Positions 1 to 7,120 of a DNA stretch of 10,847 nt are shown piece after piece. The DNA is taken from positions 1 through 10,847 of the forward strand of contig DPSD01000662.1 in NCBI GenBank assembly GCA_003538495.1. The letters run 5' to 3'. The notes under the pieces were generated by a model. It searched no databases and was not told the origin of the DNA. It saw nothing but the letters and a program-made list of their open reading frames with translations. A program made the position numbers and the translations under genes. Every line of letters begins with the position of its first letter. Position 1 is the stretch's first letter. The DNA comes from Accumulibacter sp. GTDB taxonomy: Bacteria; Pseudomonadota; Gammaproteobacteria; Burkholderiales; Rhodocyclaceae.

Positions 1-6
1 TAAACG

Positions 7-39
7 AAAAACCCCGCAGAACATGGCGCTCAGCAGGGT
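7..39 (-). terminator. Probable intrinsic terminator after lysC-tRNA-Ser
   Basis: Read on the minus strand, a 7-bp stem (ACCCTGC pairing with GCGGGGT, one G-U pair; plus-strand arms 33-39 and 11-17) encloses a 15-base loop and is followed at once by a run of five T. It lies 38 bases beyond the 3' end of the tRNA, where the lysC-tRNA transcript would be expected to stop. The loop is long, so the call is moderate. Confidence 0.55.
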
Positions 40-76
40 GTTCGTAAAAGCCTCAGACAGTTTGCGTCTGGTGTCC

Positions 77-170
77 TGGCGGAGACGAAGGGATTTGAAC
101 CCTTGATGCAGGTTTATGCCCGCATGCTCCCTTAGCAGGGGAGTGCCTTCGACCTCTCGGCCACGTCTCC
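77..170 (-). tRNA. tRNA-Ser (anticodon GCU)
   Basis: The minus strand folds into a complete type II tRNA. The acceptor stem is GGAGACG/CGTCTCC with discriminator G and an encoded CCA (79-77). The anticodon stem CTCCC/GGGAG holds the loop CTGCTAA, with anticodon GCT at 136-134. The long variable arm (ATGCGGG with CCTGCAT, one G-U pair) is the serine hallmark, and the T arm is AAGGG-TTCAAAT-CCCTT. It decodes AGC and AGU serine codons. Its first base (170) is also the last base of the lysC stop codon, so it is probably cut out of a lysC transcript by RNase P, unless a promoter inside lysC also serves it. Confidence 0.97.
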
Positions 171-1450
171 TAGGAGGGCGTGATGATATCGGTTTCGTGA
201 CGACCGGTCAAACTCAACTTCGACTTCTGCGGCTTCTCCAGACCGAATGCCTTGTGCAGCACGCGGACAGCGAGTTCGAGGTACTTTTCCTCGATCACCA
301 CCGAGATCTTGATTTCCGAAGTCGAGATCATCTGGAGGTTGATGCCTTCTTTGGCAAGGGCGCCGAACATCTTGCTCGCGACGCCGGGGTGAGATCGCAT
401 CCCGACACCGACAGCCGAGACCTTGCAGGTCGTGGTGTCACCCGACAGGTCGCGTGCGCCGATTTTCGTCCGGATGCCTTCCAGAATGGCCATTGCCTTG
501 CTGTAATCGCCGCGATGGACAGTAAAGGAAAAGTCGGTGGTGCCGTCACGGCCGATGTTCTGGATGATCATGTCGACGTCAACATTGGCGTCGGCGATTG
601 GTCCGAGGATCTGGTAGGCGATGCCCGGGCGGTCAGGAACGCCAAGCATCGTAAGCTTGGCTTCGTCGCGATTGAAGGCGATCCCGGAAATGACAGGTTG
701 TTCCATAGTATTTCTTTCCTCGACAGTGATCAGCGTACCCTCACCTTCGTCCTCGAAACTCGAAAGCACGCGTAGTTTGACTTTGTACTTGCCGGCGAAC
801 TCGACCGACCGGATCTGGAGCACTTTCGAGCCGAGGCTGGCCATCTCCAGCATCTCTTCAAAAGTGATGGTGTCGAGTTTGCGCGCTTCCGGCACGACGC
901 GCGGATCGGTGGTGTACACGCCATCGACGTCGGTATAAATCTGGCACTCGTCTGCTTTCATCGCGGCCGCGAGTGCTACGGCCGACGTGTCCGAGCCTCC
1001 GCGGCCCAGAGTGGTGATGTTGCCGTGCGCGTCGGCGCCCTGGAAGCCTGCGACGACCACCACGTTACCGTCGGCCAATGCTTTGCGAATCCGCTCCTCG
1101 TCGATCCTCAGAATTCGCGCCTTGGTGAAGGTGCTATCGGTGAGGACCGTGACTTGCGAGCCGGTAAAGCTCTTGGCCTTCACTCCTTCAGCATGCATCG
1201 CCATCGCCAGCAGGGCGATGGTCACCTGTTCGCCGGTTGAGGCGATGACGTCGAGTTCGCGCGGGTCGGGTGAGGGTGAAATCTCCTTGGCCAAGGCGAT
1301 AAGGCGGTTGGTTTCGCCGGCCATCGCCGAGGGAACCACGATCACCTGATGCCCTTGTGCCTGCCAGCGAGCAACACGCTTTGCCACGTTCTTGATGCGT
1401 TCCGTCGATGCCACAGAAGTGCCACCGAACTTCTGAACTATCAGCGCCAT
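170..1450 (-). CDS. lysC: Aspartate kinase (aspartokinase), LysC type with two ACT domains
   Basis: This enzyme phosphorylates L-aspartate with ATP, the first step towards lysine, diaminopimelate, threonine and methionine, in the cytoplasm. The 426-residue protein begins with the amino-acid-kinase signature KFGGTSV (7-13), carries SAMAGETNRL (41-50) and the nucleotide-site motif TTLGRGGSDTSAVAL (146-160), and has DVDGVYTTDPR at 174-184. Two C-terminal ACT domains follow (about 265-330 and 342-405), as in feedback-regulated enzymes. I chose the ATG at 1450 rather than the upstream start at 1504, because the shorter form begins MALIVQKFGG as the family does, and because a predicted promoter (1483-1512) would start transcription downstream of 1504. 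The start has only a weak GGA-type ribosome-binding site. An internal start at codon 249 may yield a separate beta subunit. The gene ends inside the first base of tRNA-Ser. Confidence 0.96.
   Translation of the reverse strand: MALIVQKFGGTSVASTERIKNVAKRVARWQAQGHQVIVVPSAMAGETNRLIALAKEISPSPDPRELDVIASTGEQVTIALLAMAMHAEGVKAKSFTGSQVTVLTDSTFTKARILRIDEERIRKALADGNVVVVAGFQGADAHGNITTLGRGGSDTSAVALAAAMKADECQIYTDVDGVYTTDPRVVPEARKLDTITFEEMLEMASLGSKVLQIRSVEFAGKYKVKLRVLSSFEDEGEGTLITVEERNTMEQPVISGIAFNRDEAKLTMLGVPDRPGIAYQILGPIADANVDVDMIIQNIGRDGTTDFSFTVHRGDYSKAMAILEGIRTKIGARDLSGDTTTCKVSAVGVGMRSHPGVASKMFGALAKEGINLQMISTSEIKISVVIEEKYLELAVRVLHKAFGLEKPQKSKLSLTGRHETDIITPS
704..721 (-). promoter_or_regulatory. Internal Shine-Dalgarno and ATG in lysC (possible beta-subunit start)
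   Basis: On the minus strand GAGGAAAG (721-714) lies seven bases before an in-frame ATG (706-704), which is codon 249 of lysC. This site is clearly better than the one at the lysC start itself. Translation from it would give a 178-residue protein made of the two ACT domains, ending at 170. Aspartokinases of Bacillus subtilis and Corynebacterium glutamicum make just such an in-frame beta chain from about codon 250 and work as alpha2beta2. Use of the site here is inferred. Confidence 0.65.
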
Positions 1451-1482
1451 TGCCAATCCAATTCGAGGTTTCAAAAAACGGT

Positions 1483-1512
1483 ATTCTAAAGCATTGCTTG
1501 ACACGGCGGCAA
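1483..1512 (-). promoter_or_regulatory. Putative sigma70 promoter of lysC
   Basis: The minus strand carries TTGCCG (1512-1507), an 18-base spacer and TAGAAT (1488-1483). Transcription would start near 1476, about 25 bases before the chosen lysC ATG. The -10 box is good and the -35 box is partial, so this is a plausible reading rather than a firm one. Confidence 0.4.
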
Positions 1513-1571
1513 AAGTCGTGGCGCTTGAGTAAACCGATCGGCATTAGTCGCATGTTCTATGGGAATGCCAC

Positions 1572-1599
1572 TTGCAATCCTCATCGTTTCGCTTATAGT
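1572..1599 (+). promoter_or_regulatory. Putative sigma70 promoter of the HTH regulator gene
   Basis: TTGCAA (1572-1577), a 16-base spacer and TATAGT (1594-1599) match the sigma70 pattern well. The predicted start of transcription is near 1606, leaving a leader of about 88 bases before the ATG at 1694. The site lies in a relatively AT-rich stretch between the divergent lysC and regulator genes. Confidence 0.5.
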
Positions 1600-1608
1600 G
1601 TGCCGTGT

Positions 1609-1630
1609 ACCACCAAAGTCATGTGGTGTT
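1609..1630 (+). promoter_or_regulatory. Imperfect dyad, possible operator
   Basis: ACCACCA (1609-1615) and TGGTGTT (1624-1630) form an inverted repeat with one mismatch around an 8-base centre. It begins just after the predicted start of transcription of the HTH gene, where a repressor would block it. Autoregulation by that gene product is a guess from position, since the dyad is short and could arise by chance. Confidence 0.3.
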
Positions 1631-1693
1631 GATAAGTGGCAGGAAGCGTCGTTTCTGCTGGTTCGCGTGGAGTAATTGCACGAAAGGATAATC

Positions 1694-1999
1694 ATGAGTA
1701 CCGTCAAAGTCGTCGAGAGGGTCGATCCCCGCGAAATTCGTCGCAAGCTTGGTCTGAATCAGCAGCAGTTCTGGTCAAAGATCGGGGTGACGCAAAGCGG
1801 TGGTTCACGCTATGAAAGCGGCCGCAATATGCCCAAGCCGGTGCGCGAGTTGCTGAGGTTGGTGCACGTAGAGCAGATCGACATCCAGCGCCTCAAGCGC
1901 GAGGACTTCGAGGTTGTCGAGTATCTGAAGGCGGAAGACCCCGAGCAGTTCAAAACGCTCAAGAAAGCGGCCAGGAGCAAGAGCAAGAAGGCTGTTTGA
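1694..1999 (+). CDS. Small XRE-like helix-turn-helix transcriptional regulator
   Basis: The product is a 101-residue predicted DNA-binding protein. Residues about 12-45 form the helix-turn-helix: helix REIRRKLGL, then NQQQFWSKIGVTQSGGSRYE, the usual Cro/CI-type pattern with a QQQFW recognition-region start and the conserved YESG after it. The middle (about 47-85) is a charged helical segment. The last ten residues (RSKSKKAV end) are basic and may add non-specific DNA contact. The ATG at 1694 has AAAGGA five bases upstream, and an in-frame TTG at 1676 lacks such a site and was not used. The gene is alone on its strand and divergent from lysC. Its targets are unknown. I believe close relatives occur in Rhodocyclales, which would need a search to confirm. 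Confidence 0.85.
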   Translation: MSTVKVVERVDPREIRRKLGLNQQQFWSKIGVTQSGGSRYESGRNMPKPVRELLRLVHVEQIDIQRLKREDFEVVEYLKAEDPEQFKTLKKAARSKSKKAV

Positions 2000-2185
2000 C
2001 TTTTCCCGTGTTGCGACGTATGTGAGCTGATGGGTGTTCGGCACGCCTGGCCGGCAGAGCAGGGTGCGCCATGGGCGCGTCGTTCGCTCTTGAGGCGGCA
2101 AGGCTCGATGAGCGGGCATTTCACGTGTTCGTCATCGTCGACTGTCTTCTGAACCGGGGCCTGACGCCAGCCAGGACCGTGCCGC

Positions 2186-3838
2186 TCACGAAAGTCCAAG
2201 CATTTCCCTGGCGTGCTGGCGGGTAATCGTCGTCATTTCGACACCGCCCAGCATGCGGGCGATTTCTTCCACCCGCGCTTCACCCTCGATGATCGCCACA
2301 CGACTGCGTACCTGCCCGGCGTCGGATGCCTTGCTGACCAGCCACTGCCAGTTAGCGCGTGCAGCGACCTGGGGAAGATGGGTCACACACAGGACCTGTC
2401 GTTCGGCACCCAATTCCCGCAGCAAGCGACCGACCACTTCAGCGACGCCACCACCAATACCGACGTCGACTTCGTCGAAGAGTAGCGTCGGGACGCACGC
2501 TGCCTGGCTGGTCACCACCTGGATGGCCAGACTGATCCGCGACAGCTCGCCACCCGAGGCGACCTTGGCCAAGGGCCGCGATTCGTTGCCGGCGAGTCCG
2601 GCAATGCGAAACTCGATCTGCTCGAGCCCGCATGCGCTGCCGCCCGCGACGGGTATCAGCCCGACTTCGAAGCGGCCACCGCCAAGCGCCAGTTGCTGCA
2701 TCACCAGGCTGACTTCGCGTCCGAGCGCCGTTGCGACCTGCGTGCGCCCCGCTGACAAACTACGCGCCAGCTGCCCATACTGGTCGCCTGCTGCGGCGAC
2801 GCGCTCGGCCAGGCCGGCGAGATCCGCCGCTTCACCGAGGACCGCCAGGCGCTCCTGGCAGCGCGTCAGCAAGGCCGGCAGCTCATCCGGGGTACAGCGG
2901 AATTTCCGCGAACAGTCCAGGACGGCCTCGATGCGCTGCTCCAGTTCCGTCAGGCGCCGGGGATCCAGGTCGACGCGGCTGGCGTAGCGACGCAGCGCCG
3001 AGATCGCTTCGGCCAGTTCCGCTTGCGCCGACTGCAGCAGGGAAGCGACTTCGGAGAGCGCCGGATCGTATTCGGCAAGCCCTTCGAGGCGATTGGCCAC
3101 AGTGGCCACCTGCGCTTCACAGGCCGAATCGCCTTCGGCCAGTACCTGCAAGGCGAACTGGGCGCCTTCGACGAGGTTCGCGGCGTGCGCCAGTCGCCGG
3201 TGTTGATCATTCAGCGCCAGCCACTCGTCGCGCGAGAAACCTAGTGTTTCGAGCTCGCGGAGCTGCCAGGTCAATTGTTCACGCTCGACCGCCAGTGCCT
3301 CGATGCCGTCGGTAGCGGCATCAAGCCTGGCCTTTGCTTCGCGCCAGTGACGCCAGGCGGCGCTCACTTGCGCCAGCAGCGGATCGAGTCTTCCGTGCGC
3401 GTCGAGCAGGGCGCGTTGCGCGTCGCTGCGCAGCAGCGACTGATGTGCGTGCTGGCCGTGAATGTCGACCAGCCGCTCGGCGACCTCACGCAGTTGCTGG
3501 ACGGTAACCGGCGAGCCATTCAAATACGCCCGTGATCGGCCATTGGCATCGACCAGTCGGCGCAGCAGCAAGCTGCCATCGTTATCCAGATCGTGCTCCC
3601 GCAACCAGTCGGCGGCGGGCGAGCTGTCGAGAGCAAACTCGGCGGTCACTTCGGCGCGCTCACTGCCTGTGCGCACCAGATTGGCATCGGCGCGCTCGCC
3701 AAGAGCGAAGGCCAGGGCATCGACCAGAATTGACTTGCCGGCGCCGGTTTCGCCGGTCAAAGTACCAAATCCGCCCTGAAATTCCAGTTCAAGGCGATCA
3801 ACCAGAACGAAGTCGCGGATCGTCAAGCGGCACAGCAT
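2186..3838 (-). CDS. recN: DNA repair protein RecN (SMC-like ATPase)
   Basis: RecN is a cytoplasmic SMC-family ATPase that helps repair double-strand breaks by recombination and holds DNA segments together. The 550-residue product has the usual family length. The Walker A motif GETGAGKS is at 29-36. DIHGQHAHQSLL (125-136) is a RecN-typical segment. Residues about 155-380 are rich in A, E, L and R in a coiled-coil pattern. The ABC signature VASGGELSR is at 426-434, Walker B TLLFDEVDVGIGGG at 451-464, and the switch-histidine segment VTHLPQVAARA at 485-495. The ATG at 3838 is supported by alignment of MLCRLTIRDF with the family start, although no strong ribosome-binding site precedes it. It follows nadK by 23 bases on the same strand and probably shares its transcript. 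No LexA box was recognised. Confidence 0.97.
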   Translation of the reverse strand: MLCRLTIRDFVLVDRLELEFQGGFGTLTGETGAGKSILVDALAFALGERADANLVRTGSERAEVTAEFALDSSPAADWLREHDLDNDGSLLLRRLVDANGRSRAYLNGSPVTVQQLREVAERLVDIHGQHAHQSLLRSDAQRALLDAHGRLDPLLAQVSAAWRHWREAKARLDAATDGIEALAVEREQLTWQLRELETLGFSRDEWLALNDQHRRLAHAANLVEGAQFALQVLAEGDSACEAQVATVANRLEGLAEYDPALSEVASLLQSAQAELAEAISALRRYASRVDLDPRRLTELEQRIEAVLDCSRKFRCTPDELPALLTRCQERLAVLGEAADLAGLAERVAAAGDQYGQLARSLSAGRTQVATALGREVSLVMQQLALGGGRFEVGLIPVAGGSACGLEQIEFRIAGLAGNESRPLAKVASGGELSRISLAIQVVTSQAACVPTLLFDEVDVGIGGGVAEVVGRLLRELGAERQVLCVTHLPQVAARANWQWLVSKASDAGQVRSRVAIIEGEARVEEIARMLGGVEMTTITRQHAREMLGLS

Positions 3839-3861
3839 GGTGTGGTCGTCGCTGGAATGGT

Positions 3862-4788
3862 CTAGTGTTCCTTGGGCCGCTCACTCCAGTGCAGCTTTTG
3901 ACGCAGCATGGCGAAGTAGCTGTAACCCGGAGGGTGAAGCAGGCAAATCGTGTATTCGGACCGACGGATGCGAATGCCGTCGCCGTTCTTCAGATCGATC
4001 GTTACCTGACCATCGAAGTGCGCGCGGGAATCGGTCGCGTAGACGATCCGGATCTCGATTTCGTTGCGGTCGCTGACGACGATCGGGCGATTGCTCAAGG
4101 CGTGCGGACATAGCGGTACCAGTGCGATGGCCGAGATCAGTGGATAGAGGATCGGGCCATTGGCCGATAGCGCATAGGCCGTCGAGCCAGTCGACGTGGC
4201 GACGATCAAGCCATCGGCTCGCAGGTGGTAGATGAATTCTCCGTCGACGAAGAGCTCGAGTTCGATCATCCGGCCGATCGCGCCCTTATCTACGACAACG
4301 TCGTTCAGAGCCAGATTGGTAGCGACAATGCGCTCGTCGCGAACGATCTCGGCGTCCAGCAGCATGCGCGTTTCGGGTACGAACTTGCCGTCCAGCAGGT
4401 CGTCCATGCAGGTCAACATCTCGCTGCGCGAGATGTCTGTCATGAATCCCAGGCGCCCCTGGTTTACCCCGACCAGCGGTACCCGGTAACGCGCCAGCTG
4501 GCGTGCGGCATTGAGCATCGTGCCGTCGCCGCCGACGACGATCGCCATGTCGGCGTGCGCGCCAAGCCACGAAAAACTGCCGCTGGCCCAGCTGCGCAGG
4601 TCCAGTTGGTTGACCAGATTACGAGCGGTTTCCTCCTCGATCAGTACGGTCATGCCGCGCTCGTGCAAGTACTTGGCCAGCAGGCGTACGGATTCGGCGA
4701 TTTCCTCGCTGTGGTACTTGCCGATCAGGGCAATGGTTCTGGGTAGATTTGGGCTATCAGCCGACTCTTGAGGAAAGACATGATTCAT
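3862..4788 (-). CDS. nadK: NAD kinase
   Basis: NadK phosphorylates NAD+ to NADP+ with ATP or polyphosphate in the cytoplasm and so sets the NADPH supply. The 308-residue protein matches the family along its length. The key motif GGDGTML (86-92) holds the catalytic aspartate. GRLGFMTDI follows at 111-119, then LNDVVVDKG (161-169, the NAD-contacting segment), [20 protein letters not shown] (191-210) and [16 protein letters not shown] (223-238). Family members often show NE in place of the ND at 162-163. The first ATG at 4788 gives a short leader of about 17 residues before the Rossmann-like core, as in relatives, but it has no clear Shine-Dalgarno. It is the first gene of a nadK-recN operon, divergent from hrcA across 74 bases. 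Confidence 0.96.
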   Translation of the reverse strand: MNHVFPQESADSPNLPRTIALIGKYHSEEIAESVRLLAKYLHERGMTVLIEEETARNLVNQLDLRSWASGSFSWLGAHADMAIVVGGDGTMLNAARQLARYRVPLVGVNQGRLGFMTDISRSEMLTCMDDLLDGKFVPETRMLLDAEIVRDERIVATNLALNDVVVDKGAIGRMIELELFVDGEFIYHLRADGLIVATSTGSTAYALSANGPILYPLISAIALVPLCPHALSNRPIVVSDRNEIEIRIVYATDSRAHFDGQVTIDLKNGDGIRIRRSEYTICLLHPPGYSYFAMLRQKLHWSERPKEH

Positions 4789-4795
4789 GGCACGA

Positions 4796-4801
4796 ATTAG
4801 A
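4796..4801 (-). promoter_or_regulatory. Candidate -10 box for nadK
   Basis: TCTAAT on the minus strand lies seven bases before the nadK ATG. No -35 box is visible at the right spacing. If it is used, transcription would start at or next to the start codon. Confidence 0.25.
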
Positions 4802-4850
4802 CCACAATTCGGCTGGCTTCCGCCGTGCCCCGCGCGCGGACTATTTTTTG

Positions 4851-4856
4851 TAGAAT
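4851..4856 (+). promoter_or_regulatory. Candidate -10 box for hrcA
   Basis: TAGAAT follows an AT-rich run (CTATTTTTTG) and ends six bases before the hrcA ATG. No good -35 hexamer is found 16-18 bases upstream, where the sequence is GC-rich and contains the perfect palindrome CCGCGCGCGG (4830-4839). The position implies a leaderless or nearly leaderless mRNA. Confidence 0.35.
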
Positions 4857-4862
4857 CGGGCC

Positions 4863-5891
4863 ATGCTGGACGAACGCGCGAGAACGCTGCTCAAGACCCT
4901 GATCGAACGCTACGTGGCGGACGGACAGCCGGTCGGCTCGCGTGCCCTGTCAAAGTGCTCGGGCCTGGACCTGTCCGCCGCGACGGTGCGCAACGTCATG
5001 GCCGACCTCGAAGACAGTGGTCTGATCGCCAGTCCGCACACTTCCGCCGGGCGGGTGCCAACCTCACGCGGTTACCGTTTCTTTGTTGACAGTCTGCTCA
5101 CCGTCGAGCCGCTTGACAAGGCGAGAATCGACGCCATCGAGGGGCACCTGCTGCTTTCGCAGCCGCGGCAACTGATCAGCAATGCCTCGCACCTGCTCTC
5201 CGGGCTGACCCGTTTTGCGGGCATCGTCCTGACCCCGCGCCGTCGGGTGCCGCATATCAGGCAGATCGAATTCGTCAGTCTTTCGGAGAAGCGGATTCTG
5301 CTGATCCTGGTGACTTCGGACGGTGATGTGCAGAATCGCCTGCTCTTTCCGGGACGTTCGTATAGTCCATCCGAGCTGGTTACCGCGACCAACTACCTGA
5401 ACCAGCATTTCGTCGGTCGTGATTTCGAGGATATCCGTCGGCGTGTTCAGGAAGAACTGCAGAGGCTGCGCGGCGATCTGCAGTCGCTGATGGCGGCGGC
5501 GCTGGCCGCCGGCGACGAGGCGATCAAGGGCCCCGAGGACAGGTACGTCATCTCGGGCGAGCGCAATCTGCTCGACGTCGAGGAATTTTCGTCCAACATG
5601 AAAAGGCTTCGAGAGTTGTTCGACCTCTTCGAACAGCGGACCTCGTTGATGCAGTTGCTCGACCTATCACACCGCGCCGACGGGGTGCAGATCTTCATTG
5701 GTGGCGAATCGGGCCTGGCGCCCCTCGATGAATGCAGTGTGGTCACCGCACCTTATGAGGTCGATGGCCAGGTGGTCGGTTCGGTCGGCGTCATCGGACC
5801 TACCCGCATGGCTTACGATCGCGTCATCCCGATCGTGGACATTACCGCCAAACTGCTTTCTTCCGCGCTGACCTATCAGGCCAACTCCTGA
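4863..5891 (+). CDS. hrcA: Heat-inducible transcription repressor HrcA
   Basis: HrcA represses chaperone genes by binding the CIRCE inverted repeat, and its activity depends on GroEL. The 342-residue length is typical. The N-terminal winged helix carries [17 protein letters not shown] (15-31), the recognition segment [18 protein letters not shown] (37-54) and the wing [20 protein letters not shown] (57-76). The GAF-like dimer domain follows, with RQIEFVSL (133-140) and FIGGESGL (278-285), and the C-terminal [21 protein letters not shown] (306-326) is a family hallmark. The ATG at 4863 gives the expected MLDERA start, although it lacks a clear ribosome-binding site. The stop codon overlaps the hemH ATG by one base (TGATG), suggesting coupled translation. 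No CIRCE element lies upstream or elsewhere in the window, so self-repression through a local CIRCE is not supported. Confidence 0.96.
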   Translation: MLDERARTLLKTLIERYVADGQPVGSRALSKCSGLDLSAATVRNVMADLEDSGLIASPHTSAGRVPTSRGYRFFVDSLLTVEPLDKARIDAIEGHLLLSQPRQLISNASHLLSGLTRFAGIVLTPRRRVPHIRQIEFVSLSEKRILLILVTSDGDVQNRLLFPGRSYSPSELVTATNYLNQHFVGRDFEDIRRRVQEELQRLRGDLQSLMAAALAAGDEAIKGPEDRYVISGERNLLDVEEFSSNMKRLRELFDLFEQRTSLMQLLDLSHRADGVQIFIGGESGLAPLDECSVVTAPYEVDGQVVGSVGVIGPTRMAYDRVIPIVDITAKLLSSALTYQANS

Positions 5892-6994
5892 TGCCCCGCT
5901 ATCTTCCCGAGCCGGCCTGGCGCCACGGTTCGCCGGCGCAGACCGCCGTGCTGCTGATCAACCTGGGAACGCCCGACGCGCCGACGGCGCCGGCGGTGCG
6001 GCGCTACCTCAAGGAGTTTCTGTCGGACCCGCGGGTGGTCGAGATCCCGCGTCCGATCTGGTGGCTGATTCTCAACGGGATCATTCTCCGGGTCAGGCCG
6101 CGACGCTCGGCGGAAAAGTACGCTTCGGTGTGGGCCGCCGAAGGCTCGCCGCTGAAAGTGCACGTCGAGCGCCAGGCCACGCTGCTGCGCGGCTATCTGG
6201 GCCAGGCCGGGCATCGCGTGGTGGTCGACTACGCGATGCGTTACGGCGAGCCGTCAATTCCGGCCAAGCTCTCGCAGCTAAAAGCCGGCCGCTGCACCCG
6301 CATCCTGCTGCTACCGCTCTATCCGCAGTATGCCGCCAGCACCACGGCGACAGCGGTCGATGTGGTCTGCGCCTGGCTGCAGAGCGTCCGCAATCAGCCT
6401 GAAATCCGCACCGTCCGGAGTTTTGCCGATCACCCGGGCTACATCGCCGCACTCGCCGCCAGCGTTCGCGAGCACTGGGCCAGCAGTGGTCAGCCGGGCG
6501 CCTCGTATCGCCTGGTGATGAGCTTTCACGGATTGCCGCGCTACACCCTGGACAAGGGTGATCCGTACCATTGCGAGTGCCAGAAGAGCGGCCGCTTGCT
6601 TGCCGAGGCGCTGGGCCTGGCTCCGGAGCAATACCAGATCTGCTTTCAGTCGCGTTTCGGCCGTGCCGAGTGGCTGCAGCCCTATACCGCACCAACGCTC
6701 AAGGCGCTTGGCAAACTAGGAGTGCAGCGGGTCGATGTGATCTGCCCGGGTTTTCCCGCCGACTGCCTTGAAACGCTCGAGGAAATCGCCATCGAAGGCC
6801 GCGCCGAGTTCACCCGGGCCGGCGGCAAGGATTACCACTACGTCCCCTGCCTTAACGAACGGGACGACTGGCTGCACGCCCTGGCCGACATTGCCGCCGG
6901 CCATCTGCAGGGCTGGCCGACCCGGATGCTTCCCGAGCAGACCAGCCTGGAGCTCTCTGCCTTGCGCGCCAGGGCCGGCGGAGCATCGTCCTGA
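5891..6994 (+). CDS. hemH: Ferrochelatase
   Basis: Ferrochelatase inserts ferrous iron into protoporphyrin IX, the last step of protoheme synthesis, at or near the cytoplasmic membrane. The 367-residue protein has [11 protein letters not shown] (21-31), [16 protein letters not shown] (39-54), [10 protein letters not shown] (79-88) and [14 protein letters not shown] (141-154). The catalytic histidine is H213 in [17 protein letters not shown] (211-227), and ETLEEI (294-299) contributes the active-site acid. The protein is longer than the 320-residue E. coli enzyme, in line with many betaproteobacterial forms, and the extra length is at both ends. It starts within the hrcA stop codon, so its expression may follow hrcA. 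Three cysteines (C228, C230, C292) are present, but no [2Fe-2S] cluster pattern is claimed. Confidence 0.97.
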   Translation: MPRYLPEPAWRHGSPAQTAVLLINLGTPDAPTAPAVRRYLKEFLSDPRVVEIPRPIWWLILNGIILRVRPRRSAEKYASVWAAEGSPLKVHVERQATLLRGYLGQAGHRVVVDYAMRYGEPSIPAKLSQLKAGRCTRILLLPLYPQYAASTTATAVDVVCAWLQSVRNQPEIRTVRSFADHPGYIAALAASVREHWASSGQPGASYRLVMSFHGLPRYTLDKGDPYHCECQKSGRLLAEALGLAPEQYQICFQSRFGRAEWLQPYTAPTLKALGKLGVQRVDVICPGFPADCLETLEEIAIEGRAEFTRAGGKDYHYVPCLNERDDWLHALADIAAGHLQGWPTRMLPEQTSLELSALRARAGGASS

Positions 6995-7051
6995 GGCAGT
7001 TGGAGGCAGCCGCTCGACACGGCGCCGGCCGCGATAAGCCCGCAGTAACGG

Positions 7052-7079
7052 TCAAGTTTTCGTCGCCTCGATCCGTTAA
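7052..7079 (+). promoter_or_regulatory. Putative sigma28 (FliA) flagellar-type promoter
   Basis: TCAAGTTT (7052-7059), 12 bases, then TCCGTTAA (7072-7079) compares with the sigma28 consensus TAAAGTTT-N11-GCCGATAA at 7 of 8 and 6 of 8 positions. The spacer is one base longer than the E. coli ideal. Transcription would start near 7086, about 35 bases before the ATG of the calcium-binding-type gene. An inverted repeat TAACGG/CCGTTA (7046-7051 and 7073-7078) overlaps it. Confidence 0.5.
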
Positions 7080-7120
7080 GGACTGATCAGCCTTAGCCCG
7101 ACTGTCCAGGAGACGAGAAC

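Noticed and set aside
54..70. Hairpin CAGAC/GTCTG just beyond the tRNA 3' end
   Set aside because: The 5-bp stem has a 7-base loop and no proper T run. The structure at 7-39 is a better terminator candidate.
116..775. Plus-strand open frame of 219 codons
   Set aside because: It runs through the tRNA and antisense to lysC, has no ribosome-binding site and yields no family-like protein.
1451..1504. Upstream start of lysC adding 18 residues
   Set aside because: The family begins MALIVQKFGG at 1450, and the predicted promoter would start transcription after the upstream codon.
2000..2185. Gap between the HTH gene and recN
   Set aside because: It was examined for small genes, terminators and RNA on both strands. 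Only weak, unpaired GC-rich sequence was seen, so nothing is reported.
1810..2199. Minus-strand frame of 129 codons with a hydrophobic stretch
   Set aside because: It covers the intergenic gap but also overlaps most of the HTH gene antisense and the recN end. It has no convincing start signal. The Leu/Ala run is the complement of Lys/Arg/Ala/Ser codons of the HTH protein tail.
3532..4113. Plus-strand open frame over the recN-nadK junction
   Set aside because: It is antisense to two well-supported genes and has low-complexity, Arg-rich composition typical of shadow frames.
7019..7026. Palindrome CGGCGCCG after hemH
   Set aside because: It is a short GC palindrome without a T run. Such sequences are expected at this base composition.
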